DNA from: Streptosporangium brasiliense
GTDB lineage: Bacteria; Actinomycetota; Actinomycetes; Streptosporangiales; Streptosporangiaceae
Direction: 5' to 3'
DNA length: 64,000 nucleotides
NCBI RefSeq assembly: GCF_030811595.1
Contig: NZ_JAUSRB010000002.1
Coordinates: 62,001-126,000 of the forward strand
Made by a program: the position numbers and the translations under genes. Below the pieces are notes generated by a model. The model was given only the letters and a program-made list of their open reading frames with translations, did no database searches and was not told where the DNA came from. Below, in pieces: positions 32,036 to 41,006 of this stretch; positions within the stretch are counted from its first letter, which is position 1, and each line of letters starts with the position of its first letter.

Positions 32036-34801
32036 GTGGAGTCGCTCGCCTCGACGATGGTGGGCCGGGATGGCGTCCAAGGGGAGCTGTCGGCGTTCAT
32101 GACGGCCGCCGGGGGGCAGGCCCTCATCCTCAGGGGCGAGACCGGGGTCGGCAAGAGCGCCCTGCTCGACCATGTGGCCGGCCTCGCGGTCCCGGAGAAC
32201 CACCGGGTGATCCGCGCCGCCGGGGTCGAGGCGGAGGCGGAGCTGCCCTTCGCCGGCCTGCACCAGCTGCTGTACTCGCTGCTGCCCCACTCGGCCGGGC
32301 TCGACGGAGGCCGCCGCGACGTCTTCGACGTCGTCTTCGGGCTCCGCGAGGGCAAGGCGCCGTCGGTCATGTCCCTCGGCATCGCCGTCCTCGACCTGCT
32401 GTCTTTGGCGGCGTCGGAGAGACCGCTGCTGCTGTTGCTCGACGACGGTCAGTGGATGGACGCCTCCAGCGCCGAGGTGTGCGGGTTCGTGGGGCGCCGG
32501 CTCACCGGCAGCTCCGTGAAGATGCTCATCGCCGTACGGTCCGACGTCGGCTCGCGGTTCGACACGGCCGCGCTTCCCGAGCTCCCCGTGGCGGCCCTGC
32601 CGGAGGAGGCGGCCGGGCAACTGCTGGACATGCGCCATCCGCGGCTCGACACGCAGACCCGGCGCATCGTCCTGGAGCACGCCATGGGCAACCCCCTGGC
32701 GCTGCTGGAGCTGCCCGTCCACCTGAACGGCGGCCACACCGGCCGCACGGCCGAGGAACTCCTCGGATTCGGCAACATCCCGCTGTCGCGCCGTCTGCAG
32801 CACGTCTACGGCCTCCGCATCGAACGCCTGGCCGGTCCCGTACGCGAGGAACTGCTGCGCGGCGCCCTCGACGGCGTCGGGGCGGGACCGAACGGCAACC
32901 GCGCCCCCGGCGCCCGCTACCGCATGCGCGAGGCCGACGGAGCGGTCGCGGCCGGCCTCCTGGACGCCGACCCCGCCACCGGCGACCTCGTCTTCCGGCA
33001 CCCGCTGATCCGCACCACCGTCGTTCAGCTGGCGACCCCCAACCAGCGCCGCGCGGCGCACGCCGAGCTCGCGCGGGTGCACCGCGACGACGTCGAGCGG
33101 CGCGCCCGCCACCTGGCGGCCTCGATCGTGGATCCCGACGAGGAGGTGGCAGCCGCACTGGAGGCCGCGGCCGACTCGGCGACCCGGCGCGGGGGCGCGG
33201 TCGCGGCCGTGGCCTGGCTGACCCGCGCGGCGGAGCTGAGCGAGACCCCCGCCGACCGCTCCAGGCGGGTCGGTGACGCCGCCTTCATCGCCGGACATGC
33301 GGCGCTCCTGGACCAGGCGCAGCAGCTCGTCCGCTCGGACCTGCCGCCGGGCGCGGGCGAGTCCCCCGCCGCGGTCGTCACCTCGGCCTACGTGGCCCTG
33401 TACGAAGACGGCGACGTACGCTCCGCGCATCGTCACGTCGCGGCGGCGATCGAGAGCCTGCGGAAAGACGGCGCGCGCGAGCCCGCCGAAGTCCTCACCC
33501 GCCTGGTGAACCTGCTGCTGGCCATCAGCCAGTACGCCGGCGACGCCGCGCTGTGGGATCGCACCGGGCAGCTCATGGACTCCCTGGGAGACCGGGTCGA
33601 CACACGTTCGGCGATCTACCGCGACGCGTGGAGCGACGTCGTCCGTCACGGCGCGGGCGTGCACGGGCGTGTCGAGCGCGCGTTCGCCGGCGTCTCGGAG
33701 CTGGAACCGTGGGACGTCTCGCGCCTGGCCGTGGCCGCCTACCACGTCGACACGCTGAGCCGGTACCGCCCCTACCTGCAGCGCGCCGTCGACCGTGAGG
33801 TGGAGACCGGCGCCGTGGCCACCGGCATGACCATGCTGCATCTGATCATGCTCGACCAGCTGGCCGCCGGCGAGTGGGACGACGCCGAACGGACCGGACA
33901 GCGCGCGCTGGAGCTGACCACGTCCCACGGATACGCGCTGTTCACCCACCACACTCACGCCTACCTGGGGCTCCTGGCCGCCATGCGCGGCCAGGTCGAA
34001 CGGGCCCGGGAGGTGCAGGCCCTCCTGGACGCCTGGGCCCGCCCGCGCGGCGTGGGATTCCTGGCCCAGATCGCCGACGCCATCGGCACGGCGGCGGCCC
34101 TGAGCGAGGGTGACCACGAAGCCGCCTACCTGTACGCCATCGGCATCACGCCGCCGGGATCGTTCGCACGCCACGCCCATCAGGCCGCACGCACGTTGCT
34201 CGACCTGGTCGAGGCCGCCGTGCACACCGGGCGCCTGGAGCAGGCCCGCCGGCACGCCCAGGCCGCCGCCGACGCCGGCCTGCCCGGCGTCTCCCCCCGG
34301 CTGGCCCTCGTCACCTACGGCGCCCTGGCCATGACGACCGCCGACGAGAAGGAGGCCGAAGACATGTACGCCCGGGCCGAGGCCCACCCGGCCGCGGCCG
34401 GCTTCCCGTTCGAGCTGGCGCGCATCCGCCTGGCGCACGGCGTCCGGCTCAGGCACACCCAGGGCCCCAAGGCCGCACGGCCCGTCCTGGTCCGCGCCGC
34501 CGAGTCCTTCCAACGGCTCGGCGCCACAGGCTGGGCCGGACGCGCCCAGGCCGAGCTGCGCGCCTCGGGGACGCCCGCCCGAGCCTCTCTGCCGTACCTG
34601 ACCACGCTGACCTGGCAGGAACGCCGCATCGCCGAGCTGGCCGCGAGCGGGCTGACGAACAAGGAGATCGGCGGACGCATGCACCTGTCCCCGCGCACCG
34701 TCAGCTCCCATCTCTACCGCGTCTTCCCGAAATTGGGCGTCACCACGCGTGCCGCGCTGCGCGACGCTCTGGGCAAGGTCGGCGACGGCGGCGACGCGTG
34801 A
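32036..34801 (+). CDS. LAL-type LuxR-family regulator
   Basis: A 921-residue LAL regulator. Walker A is LRGETGVGKSALLDHV (about 31-46) and the Walker B-like strand is LLLLLDDGQWMDASS (about 132-146). A long helical middle part follows. The C-terminal LuxR HTH reads LTWQERRIAELAASGLTNKE, then RTVSSHLYRVFPKLGVTTRAAL. GTG 32036 has AAGGAAG 2-3 nt upstream. The promoter carries the TGGACT palindrome shared with the tetR/aldo-keto reductase pair 7 kb away, so this regulator may be a downstream target of that TetR. The gene ends 7 bp from the convergent hydrolase. Confidence 0.92.
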   Translation: MESLASTMVGRDGVQGELSAFMTAAGGQALILRGETGVGKSALLDHVAGLAVPENHRVIRAAGVEAEAELPFAGLHQLLYSLLPHSAGLDGGRRDVFDVVFGLREGKAPSVMSLGIAVLDLLSLAASERPLLLLLDDGQWMDASSAEVCGFVGRRLTGSSVKMLIAVRSDVGSRFDTAALPELPVAALPEEAAGQLLDMRHPRLDTQTRRIVLEHAMGNPLALLELPVHLNGGHTGRTAEELLGFGNIPLSRRLQHVYGLRIERLAGPVREELLRGALDGVGAGPNGNRAPGARYRMREADGAVAAGLLDADPATGDLVFRHPLIRTTVVQLATPNQRRAAHAELARVHRDDVERRARHLAASIVDPDEEVAAALEAAADSATRRGGAVAAVAWLTRAAELSETPADRSRRVGDAAFIAGHAALLDQAQQLVRSDLPPGAGESPAAVVTSAYVALYEDGDVRSAHRHVAAAIESLRKDGAREPAEVLTRLVNLLLAISQYAGDAALWDRTGQLMDSLGDRVDTRSAIYRDAWSDVVRHGAGVHGRVERAFAGVSELEPWDVSRLAVAAYHVDTLSRYRPYLQRAVDREVETGAVATGMTMLHLIMLDQLAAGEWDDAERTGQRALELTTSHGYALFTHHTHAYLGLLAAMRGQVERAREVQALLDAWARPRGVGFLAQIADAIGTAAALSEGDHEAAYLYAIGITPPGSFARHAHQAARTLLDLVEAAVHTGRLEQARRHAQAAADAGLPGVSPRLALVTYGALAMTTADEKEAEDMYARAEAHPAAAGFPFELARIRLAHGVRLRHTQGPKAARPVLVRAAESFQRLGATGWAGRAQAELRASGTPARASLPYLTTLTWQERRIAELAASGLTNKEIGGRMHLSPRTVSSHLYRVFPKLGVTTRAALRDALGKVGDGGDA

Positions 34802-34808
34802 GCCCCCT

Positions 34809-35582
34809 TCACCACTTCGACGGGTCGGCGCGTACCCCTCGCTCGGCGAGCCAGACCAGCACGTGGTCGGCGACCGCCCGCCAGCCGCTGTCGACGACCA
34901 GCGAATGGGCCCGGTCCGGGAACTGCTTGAGGCCGCTGGTGGCCGTCGAGTCGCTGTACAACTTGTACGCGGCCCGGGTGACGTGATCGGGCACCAGCCG
35001 GTCCTCCTGCCCCGAGATCAGCAGCAGCGGGCCGCGGCCGGTGTTGCCGTGGTCCACGACCGCCCGCGGGTGCCGTACGGCACCGCCGTGTCCCAGCTCG
35101 GCCAGCAGCCGGCGCGGCCCGGGAACGACGTGACGCTCGAACAGCTCGGCCGACTCCTGCTCGGTGACCGCGTTGGCGAACAGCCGCCGGAACCTCCCGG
35201 CGTCCATCGACACCGGCCACGGCTCCCCAGGCGCCGGGGAGGTCGCGTGGTCGACCGGGACGGGGGCGATGGCGACCGCGGCACGGCCCGCGTCCGCGCC
35301 GAGGAGGTGCTGCGCGATGAGCCCGCCCACCGAGTGGCCGACGACCACGGGCGGGGTGTCGAAGGACCGGACGATGCGCGCGTAGTGATCCGTGAGCGCG
35401 TCGAGCCCCAGCTCATGGAACGTCTCGGGGTGCCGTCGGGCCTCGCCCACCGTGGCGTGCTCTCCCGGCCAGCCCGGCGCGCAGACGGCGAAACCGAAAC
35501 TGGAGAAGCGCTCGTTCCATGAATCCCACGACGACGCGTGGAGCCACGCGCCATGGATGAAGACGACGGGAGTGGGGTTCAC
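34809..35582 (-). CDS. Alpha/beta hydrolase
   Basis: A 257-residue soluble alpha/beta hydrolase. It has VVFIHGAWLHASSW (6-19), the nucleophile elbow VGHSVGG (about 93-99), the acid in ISGQEDRLVP and the base in FPDRAHSLVVD near the end. The fold fits general lipase/esterase-like hydrolases. The start is GTG 35582 with GGAGGATCC directly upstream; the frame is open to 36062 but that part is antisense to the next gene. Divergent from the exported hydrolase at 35866, sharing a 283-bp promoter region. Confidence 0.87.
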   Translation of the reverse strand: MNPTPVVFIHGAWLHASSWDSWNERFSSFGFAVCAPGWPGEHATVGEARRHPETFHELGLDALTDHYARIVRSFDTPPVVVGHSVGGLIAQHLLGADAGRAAVAIAPVPVDHATSPAPGEPWPVSMDAGRFRRLFANAVTEQESAELFERHVVPGPRRLLAELGHGGAVRHPRAVVDHGNTGRGPLLLISGQEDRLVPDHVTRAAYKLYSDSTATSGLKQFPDRAHSLVVDSGWRAVADHVLVWLAERGVRADPSKW

Positions 35583-35777
35583 GGATCCTCCGGAAAGGCT
35601 CAGGACCAGGTCGTACGGGCCGTGATCCAAGGATCTTCCAGATGCGTCCGGGGCGGGAACAGTCGAATGACTCAATGTTCCTGTCCGCCTTGCGTCGCCG
35701 GTCCGGCGCGGTCTGCCGGGACGCCGCGCTCCGGGGAGGGTTCCGCGTGGCCGGCACGGCTGCCGTCCGCCGTGTCT

Positions 35778-35824
35778 CACCGTCATGTGACTGATGTACC
35801 GGATCCCCCTGCCGGAAACAGTGA
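35778..35824 (+). promoter_or_regulatory. Two-block promoter element, copy 1
   Basis: Block A (ACCGTCATGTGACTGATGT, 35779-35797) is followed 20 nt later by block B (ACAGTGA, 35818-35824), 42 nt before the ATG at 35866. The same two blocks with the same spacing occur at 39270-39316 and 39570-39617. It may be a -35/-10 pair for an alternative sigma factor or an activator box plus promoter. Confidence 0.65.
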
Positions 35825-35865
35825 GAGATGCCGCATTCCCCGCGACACGACACGGAGGATTCCAC

Positions 35866-36924
35866 ATGATCAACAGGCGCACCTTCGGCAAGACCCTCGG
35901 TCTGGCCACCGGCGCGGCAGTCGCCTCGCTGGCGGGCGTGCATGCCTTCCCGGCCGCCTCCGCCACCAGGCGTGGGGCGGCCCCGACGTTGCCGGCGGTC
36001 ACGCCCGGCACGCACACGTCCTTCGCCTCGCTGAAGCAGGTCAGGGCCGGGCTGCTGGACATCGGCTACGCCGAGGCGGGCCCGGCCCACGGGCCCGCGG
36101 TCATCTGCCTGCACGGCTGGCCGTACGACATCCACAGCTTCGTCGACGTCGCCCCGCTGCTGGCGGCGCAGGGCTACCGGGTGATCGTTCCCTACCTGCG
36201 CGGTCACGGCACGACGCGGTTCCTGTCCTCGAAGACGTTCCGCAACGCCCAGCAGTCGGCGATCGCACTCGACATCATCGCCCTGATGGACGCCCTGAAG
36301 ATCGACAAAGCCGTGCTCGCCGGCTTCGACTGGGGGTCGAGGACCGCCGACATCATCGCGGCCCTGTGGCCGCAGCGGTGCAAGGCCCTGGTGTCGGTGA
36401 GCGGCTACCTCATCACGAACCTCGAGGCCAACCTCGAGCCGCTGCCGCCGAAGGCCGAACACGCCTGGTGGTACCAGTACTACTTCGCCACCGAGCGGGG
36501 CAGGAAGGCCATGGAGGACTCGGCCAAACGCCACGACCTGACCCGGCTTATCTGGGACACCGTCTCCCCGACGTGGGACTTCGACGACGCCACCTTCGAG
36601 CGCACGTCCGCGGCCTTCGAGAACCCCGACTACGCCGCCATCGTGATCCACAACTACCGGTGGCGGCTGAGCCTGGCCGACGGGGAGCGCCGTTACGACG
36701 GTCTGGAGAAGCGGCTCGCCGCACGGCCGACCATCAAGGTGCCGACCATCACCCTGGACGCCGAGCGCGACCCCTTCACGGCGCCGCCGGGCGACGGCTC
36801 GTCGTACCGGAACATGTTCACCGGCGCCTACGGACACCGCACCCTGGCGGGCATCGGCCACGACGTGCCGCAGGAAGCGCCCACGGCCTTCGCGCAGGCC
36901 GTCGTCGACGTGGACCACTTCTGA
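35866..36924 (+). CDS. Exported (Tat) epoxide-hydrolase-like alpha/beta hydrolase
   Basis: A 352-residue hydrolase with a twin-arginine signal (NRRTFGK at 3-9, then a hydrophobic stretch and ASA near 32). The fold has ICLHGWPYDIHSF (about 84-96; HGxP oxyanion motif). The nucleophile position carries Asp in GFDWGSR (about 150), as in epoxide hydrolases and haloalkane dehalogenases, and the base is His in GIGHDVPQE. It probably hydrolyses an epoxide or a related compound outside the membrane. GGAGG is 8 nt before ATG 35866. A strong hairpin follows its stop. The promoter element is shared with two other exported hydrolases. Confidence 0.9.
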   Translation: MINRRTFGKTLGLATGAAVASLAGVHAFPAASATRRGAAPTLPAVTPGTHTSFASLKQVRAGLLDIGYAEAGPAHGPAVICLHGWPYDIHSFVDVAPLLAAQGYRVIVPYLRGHGTTRFLSSKTFRNAQQSAIALDIIALMDALKIDKAVLAGFDWGSRTADIIAALWPQRCKALVSVSGYLITNLEANLEPLPPKAEHAWWYQYYFATERGRKAMEDSAKRHDLTRLIWDTVSPTWDFDDATFERTSAAFENPDYAAIVIHNYRWRLSLADGERRYDGLEKRLAARPTIKVPTITLDAERDPFTAPPGDGSSYRNMFTGAYGHRTLAGIGHDVPQEAPTAFAQAVVDVDHF

Positions 36925-36943
36925 CCATTACCTGAAATGCCGA

Positions 36944-36976
36944 GACAGCCTGCCGGATGCGATCCGGCAGGCTGTC
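36944..36976. terminator. Perfect bidirectional hairpin
   Basis: A perfect 15-bp stem (36944-36958 with 36962-36976) with a 3-nt loop, between convergent genes ending at 36924 and 36998. Confidence 0.85.
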
Positions 36977-36997
36977 GGTGTGTTTCCGCTGGTTCCG

Positions 36998-37561
36998 TCA
37001 GACGGTCTGTGTCTGCCGCCGGCGGGCACGCCAGGCCAGCAGCCCGGCCTGGATGATGAAGAAGACGCCGCCGCCGGTGGCATAGACCGACAGCACGTCG
37101 AGCGAGGCGTCGTCCCCGAGGGCCTGGATGTTGTAGAAGATGCCCACGAGGAACGACAGACCGCCCGCGATCAGCATCGGCCACTGCGTGCCCAGCTCCG
37201 GGCCGCGCCGCCGCAGCCCGACCAGTATCTGCGCCGCACCGGAGACGACGGCCCAGGCACCGAACACGTGCAGCACCGCCGCCACCCCGCCCGCCCCCGC
37301 CAGGCCGACACCGACGGCGGCCAGAGTGCTGAGCACCCCGTTGAACAGCGTCAGGCGACGCTCCGATCCGTCCGGGAGCGCACGCAGGTCGATCAGCGAC
37401 GACGCCGCGTCCATCAGCGGATAGACGACCAGCAGGGTGATCGCCAGGGCATCGATGGGGTCGTGCGCGGAGGCGAACACCGCGGCCCACGCCACGGCCA
37501 GGACTCCACGGCCCAGGTACAGCTTGAGCAGGGATGACGTTCCGGATGACTTCGTGTTCAT
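36998..37561 (-). CDS. DUF308/HdeD-like membrane protein
   Basis: A 187-residue membrane protein with six predicted helices in three hairpins, small and Ala/Gly/Val-rich, of the DUF308 (HdeD-like) type. Short arginine-rich loops (GLRRRGPELG, AWRARRRQ) set a cytosolic C-terminus. The family is linked to acid or stress tolerance in enterobacteria, but its function in actinomycetes is unknown. It starts 34 nt after the tannase-like gene stop, so it is the second gene of that operon and may be expressed with it. Confidence 0.78.
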   Translation of the reverse strand: MNTKSSGTSSLLKLYLGRGVLAVAWAAVFASAHDPIDALAITLLVVYPLMDAASSLIDLRALPDGSERRLTLFNGVLSTLAAVGVGLAGAGGVAAVLHVFGAWAVVSGAAQILVGLRRRGPELGTQWPMLIAGGLSFLVGIFYNIQALGDDASLDVLSVYATGGGVFFIIQAGLLAWRARRRQTQTV

Positions 37562-37595
37562 GGTGGGTGGCCTTCTCCAGACGGGTGGATGGTCG

Positions 37596-39221
37596 TCAGT
37601 GCCGGACGGGGGCGCAGTAGTAGCTGCCGTCGTCGGCCGGGTCGCCGTGGCCGATGTAGCGGGAGACGGACGGGTACCGGCACAACTCGCGCGTCACCGT
37701 CTTGCCGGAGGAGTCCGTGATGGCGGCGCTCAGCGTCTGCGGGGCCCTGCCCTGTTCGACCCAGGCCGTCAGGGCGCCGAGGGCGTCGGTGGGCACGGGG
37801 CCGGTGCTCGTGGGGCCGGCGCAGTGGGCGACGCCCGGCGCCAGGAACAGCCGGTAGAAGTCGTCGACCCGGCGCGCACCGCCCATGGCCAGCTCCACCC
37901 TCCGGCGGTAGTCCACGGTGCCCTGCGTGGGGATCAGCTGGTCGGCCTGGCCGTGCCAGGTGAGGAGCTTGCCGCCGGACCTGTGGAAAGCCGACAGGTC
38001 AGGGCCGTCGGTGCCGATGATCGTGTCGTACTCGGCCTGGGACTGCTCGAACAGCTCGGCGAACCCGGCGTAGGTGATCGTCGAGAGGTCGTAGGAGGGC
38101 TGCCGCTTCAGGAACGTCGAGACCCACGTGGCCGGTACGGGGAACGGCGCGCCCACGCGGTTCCCGTCCGTGTCGACGCGGGTGCCGGCGAGGTCGAAGC
38201 CGGCTCCGATCGGGATGCCCGACCACAACTTCCTACCGGACGGGGTGCGGGGGCCGACCCAGATCTTGCGCACGACGGCGGCGTCGGCCGCGGTGATGGT
38301 CTCCTGCTTTCCGTCGCATTCGACGCGCTTGCCGATGAGCCGGCGCGGGTCGAAGGCGCACGTGGCGGGGTCGCCGATCAGCCCGTCGGGAGCACCGTCA
38401 AGCGGGTCGCAGGCCTTGACGGCGGCCTCGTTGAAGGCGTTGAACTCACAAGGGGAGGGGAAGGTGTCCTCCTCGTTCATCACCACCTGCGGCCACAGGG
38501 TCGCGACCTCGAACTCGTCCCAGTTGATCGCCGGAGCGGTGGCCAGGATGCCGTCGAAGTCGCCGGGGTGGCGCTGGGCCTCCATGTAGCCCTGACGGCC
38601 GCCGGTGGAGCAGCCGTTCCAGTACGAGTAGGAGACGGGCCTGCCGTAGACCTCGTTGACCACCTGCTTGCCGACGGCCGCCATCTCGTGCTGGGACCGG
38701 TCGGCGAAGTTCTTCAGCAGCGCCGTGTCGACCTCGCCGTCACTTCTCAGGGCCCAGCCGGTATCCAGGTACGTGCCGACGCCGGCGTCGGTGGTCGCGG
38801 CGGCGTAGCCGCTCTTGACCGCGCCGGCCAGGCCCGCGCCGTAGTCGCCGGCGGCGAAGGCGCTGCCGCCCAACGCCTGGAAACGGCCGGTCCAGCCTGT
38901 CCCGGGCAGCCAGATCCGCACCTTGGCGTGGTCGCCGACGCCCGGGTGGGTGAGCGTGACCGTGACATCGCAGTAGGCCGGCACGTCCGGGATCTCGACC
39001 ACGTCGGTCAACGGCGGCACCGGAGGGACGGTCACGGTGCCCGCCTCCCGGCTCACCGCCGTCACGGACTCCACCGCGGTGCCGGCCGGAGCGTTCACGG
39101 AGATGGACGAGCACGTGAACGGGGCGGTGGCGGAGCGCGCGGTGCCGGCCGAAGCCGCGGCCGGCAGGCACGCCGCCACCAGCGGCACTCCGACCGCGAA
39201 GATGATCAGAAGGCGTTTCAT
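37596..39221 (-). CDS. Secreted tannase/feruloyl-esterase-family hydrolase
   Basis: A 541-residue exported esterase. The signal peptide covers MKRLLIIFAVGVPLVAAC to about residue 25; the Cys in VAAC could instead be a weak lipobox. The family marks are YSYWNGCSTGGRQGYMEAQR (nucleophile Ser in CSTGG, about 195), LTWHGQADQLIP (acid Asp) and APGVAHCAGP (base His). The two cysteines next to Ser and His form the family's conserved disulfide. Likely substrates are plant phenolic esters. The ATG at 39221 has GAGAGGAA upstream; a two-block promoter element lies 49-95 nt further upstream. Confidence 0.9.
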   Translation of the reverse strand: MKRLLIIFAVGVPLVAACLPAAASAGTARSATAPFTCSSISVNAPAGTAVESVTAVSREAGTVTVPPVPPLTDVVEIPDVPAYCDVTVTLTHPGVGDHAKVRIWLPGTGWTGRFQALGGSAFAAGDYGAGLAGAVKSGYAAATTDAGVGTYLDTGWALRSDGEVDTALLKNFADRSQHEMAAVGKQVVNEVYGRPVSYSYWNGCSTGGRQGYMEAQRHPGDFDGILATAPAINWDEFEVATLWPQVVMNEEDTFPSPCEFNAFNEAAVKACDPLDGAPDGLIGDPATCAFDPRRLIGKRVECDGKQETITAADAAVVRKIWVGPRTPSGRKLWSGIPIGAGFDLAGTRVDTDGNRVGAPFPVPATWVSTFLKRQPSYDLSTITYAGFAELFEQSQAEYDTIIGTDGPDLSAFHRSGGKLLTWHGQADQLIPTQGTVDYRRRVELAMGGARRVDDFYRLFLAPGVAHCAGPTSTGPVPTDALGALTAWVEQGRAPQTLSAAITDSSGKTVTRELCRYPSVSRYIGHGDPADDGSYYCAPVRH

Positions 39222-39269
39222 GACGTTCCTCTCGCTGAAGTACCGGGTCATCGGCTGTCGCGGTGCGTC

Positions 39270-39316
39270 TCACTGTCGTTCGCGGCCGGGACCGGCACAT
39301 CAGTCAGTTGACGGTC
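39270..39316 (-). promoter_or_regulatory. Two-block promoter element, copy 2
   Basis: On the minus strand block A reads GACCGTCAACTGACTGATGT (39316-39297) and block B ACAGTGA (39276-39270), 20 nt apart, as in copy 1. It drives the tannase-like gene at 39221. The remaining 250 bp up to copy 3 hold only short GC hairpins and no supported gene. Confidence 0.65.
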
Positions 39317-39569
39317 AGCATCGGCGAGCCGCTCCGGGAGCACGTCACACACGTCGCGGCGCAGGCCGGCGGGCACATACGGGGACATGTACGCAGTTCG
39401 CGGCCCACGGCTGGGCGGTGCCGTCCGTGCTCACGTCCCGACTGAAGAGTCGAACGGCTTAACGCGCTGAGGCGCGCACACGCGTACCCGGCCGCCGTGT
39501 GAAGCGAGACAGCCCGTCGACCAGCACCGTCGCGGTACTGAACGACGGCTCGGCCGACCCGTCGTGACT

Positions 39570-39617
39570 GACCGTCAAGTGACGGATGTGACCACGGTCC
39601 TTCTCTGACGACAGTGA
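39570..39617 (+). promoter_or_regulatory. Two-block promoter element, copy 3
   Basis: Block A reads GACCGTCAAGTGACGGATGT (39570-39589) and block B ACAGTGA (39611-39617), 21 nt apart, 50 nt before the GTG at 39668. It carries one extra base between the blocks compared with copies 1 and 2. Confidence 0.6.
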
Positions 39618-39667
39618 TGGCAGCAGATCCACCACCTCCGTCTGAAGCCTCCTGAAAGGGGAAAATC

Positions 39668-40492
39668 GTGGTCAGCATCAAGGGTGTACGCAGCCGGCGG
39701 CTCATGCTGGGTGCCCTGTCGACGCTCGCGATCGGTCTCCTCACCGCCGCCGCCACGCCCGCCTCCGCGTCGGACAAGCCGGCCAAGCCGACCGTCGTGC
39801 TGGAGCACGGCGCCTTCGCCGACGCCTCCAGCTGGAACGCGGTGATCGAAGAGCTGCGCGCGGACGGCTACCCCGTCGTCGCCCCGGCCAACCCGCTGCG
39901 CGGACCGGCCAACGACGCGGCCGCACTCCGCAGCGTCCTCGACCACGTCGCCGGACCCAAGATCCTTGTCGGGCACTCCTACGGCGGCTCGGTCATCAGC
40001 GTCGCCGGCGCGAACGACCCCCAGGTCAAGGCCCTCGTATACGTTGCCGCCTTCCTGCCCGCCCCCGGCGAGACCGCCCTGGAGCTGACGGGCAAGTACC
40101 CCGGCTCCACACTCCCCGGCACCCTCGACCCCACCCCCTTCACCCTCCCCGACGGCACCACCGGAACCGACCTGTACATCAAGCCCGGCAAGTTCCACCA
40201 CCAGTTCGCCGCCGACGTACCGGCCGGCACCGCGGCCCTCATGGCCGCCACCCAGCGGCCCATCGCCCAGTCCGCCCTGGAGGAGAAGACCGAGGCCGCC
40301 GCGTGGAAGGACAAGCCCACCTGGGCGGTCATCACGACCCAGGACCTCAACATCCCCGTCGAAGTCCAGCGCTACATGGCCAAGCGCGCCCACGCACACT
40401 CCATCGAAGTACGCGCCTCCCACTCCGTCGCCGTCTCCCAGCCGAAGACCGTGGCCGGCGTCATCGAGAAGGCCGCACGCGCCACCCGATAG
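39668..40492 (+). CDS. Exported alpha/beta hydrolase
   Basis: A 274-residue hydrolase with an N-terminal signal peptide (RSRRLMLGALSTLAIGLLTA, cleavage near ASA at 34). The mature part has VVLEHGAFADASSW (oxyanion region), the nucleophile Ser in LVGHSYGG (about 98), and an acid/base pair in TTQDLNIP and RASHSVAVSQP near the end. It fits the small EstC-like esterase group, here exported. GTG 39668 follows GAAAGGGGAAA. The VOC gene starts 27 nt after its stop, so it opens a three-gene operon with the flavoprotein gene. The promoter element is shared with two other exported hydrolases. Confidence 0.88.
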   Translation: MVSIKGVRSRRLMLGALSTLAIGLLTAAATPASASDKPAKPTVVLEHGAFADASSWNAVIEELRADGYPVVAPANPLRGPANDAAALRSVLDHVAGPKILVGHSYGGSVISVAGANDPQVKALVYVAAFLPAPGETALELTGKYPGSTLPGTLDPTPFTLPDGTTGTDLYIKPGKFHHQFAADVPAGTAALMAATQRPIAQSALEEKTEAAAWKDKPTWAVITTQDLNIPVEVQRYMAKRAHAHSIEVRASHSVAVSQPKTVAGVIEKAARATR

Positions 40493-40519
40493 CACCGGAC
40501 CGAAAGGAAGATCACAACC

Positions 40520-40966
40520 ATGGACATGAAGCTCGAAGTCGTCGTCCTGCCCGTATCCGACGTCGACCGCGCCAAGGACTTCTACACCCGGCGGCTGGGC
40601 TTCCGCCTCGACGCGGACTTCCCCGTCAACGACGGTTACCGGATCATTCAGGTCACTCCCCCCGGCTCCGCCTGCTCGATCATCTTCGGCGACGGCCTCA
40701 CCGACGCCGAACCCGGAACGGTCCAGGGGCTGCACCTGATCGTGTCCGACATCGAGCAGGCCCACAAGGAACTGGCCGGCCTCGGCGTCGACGTCACCGG
40801 TCCGTTCCACGACGCCACCGGCGCCTTCCACCAGGCCGGCGAGACCGGCCGTGTCATGGGCCCGCACCCGCAGCGTGCCAGCTACGGCTCCTTCGCCTCG
40901 TTCACCGACCCTGACGGCAACCGCTGGTTCCTGCAGGAGATCACCGAACGGCTGCCCGGCCGCTGA
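40520..40966 (+). CDS. VOC-superfamily (glyoxalase/dioxygenase fold) protein
   Basis: A 148-residue vicinal-oxygen-chelate protein built of two beta-alpha-beta3 halves. It begins KLEVVVLPVSDVDRAKDFYT, holds LHLIVSDIEQAHKELAGLGV in the middle and ends FTDPDGNRWFLQEI, which is the standard VOC C-terminal strand with the Glu metal-ligand candidate. The second candidate ligand is His in GLHLIV. Members include glyoxalase I, ring-cleaving dioxygenases and antibiotic-binding proteins, so the exact role is open. AAGGAAG lies about 9 nt before the ATG. It sits between the exported hydrolase and the flavoprotein gene. Confidence 0.85.
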   Translation: MDMKLEVVVLPVSDVDRAKDFYTRRLGFRLDADFPVNDGYRIIQVTPPGSACSIIFGDGLTDAEPGTVQGLHLIVSDIEQAHKELAGLGVDVTGPFHDATGAFHQAGETGRVMGPHPQRASYGSFASFTDPDGNRWFLQEITERLPGR

Positions 40967-41006
40967 CCGACGGCACCCCCGGGACAAGGCCACCCATGGA
41001 GGACCA

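Noticed and set aside
31907..34711. A 934-codon open frame on the minus strand
   Set aside because: It is antisense to the LAL regulator at 32036-34801, which has clear Walker and LuxR HTH motifs. The antisense translation is His/Gly/Val/Arg-rich shadow sequence without a domain.
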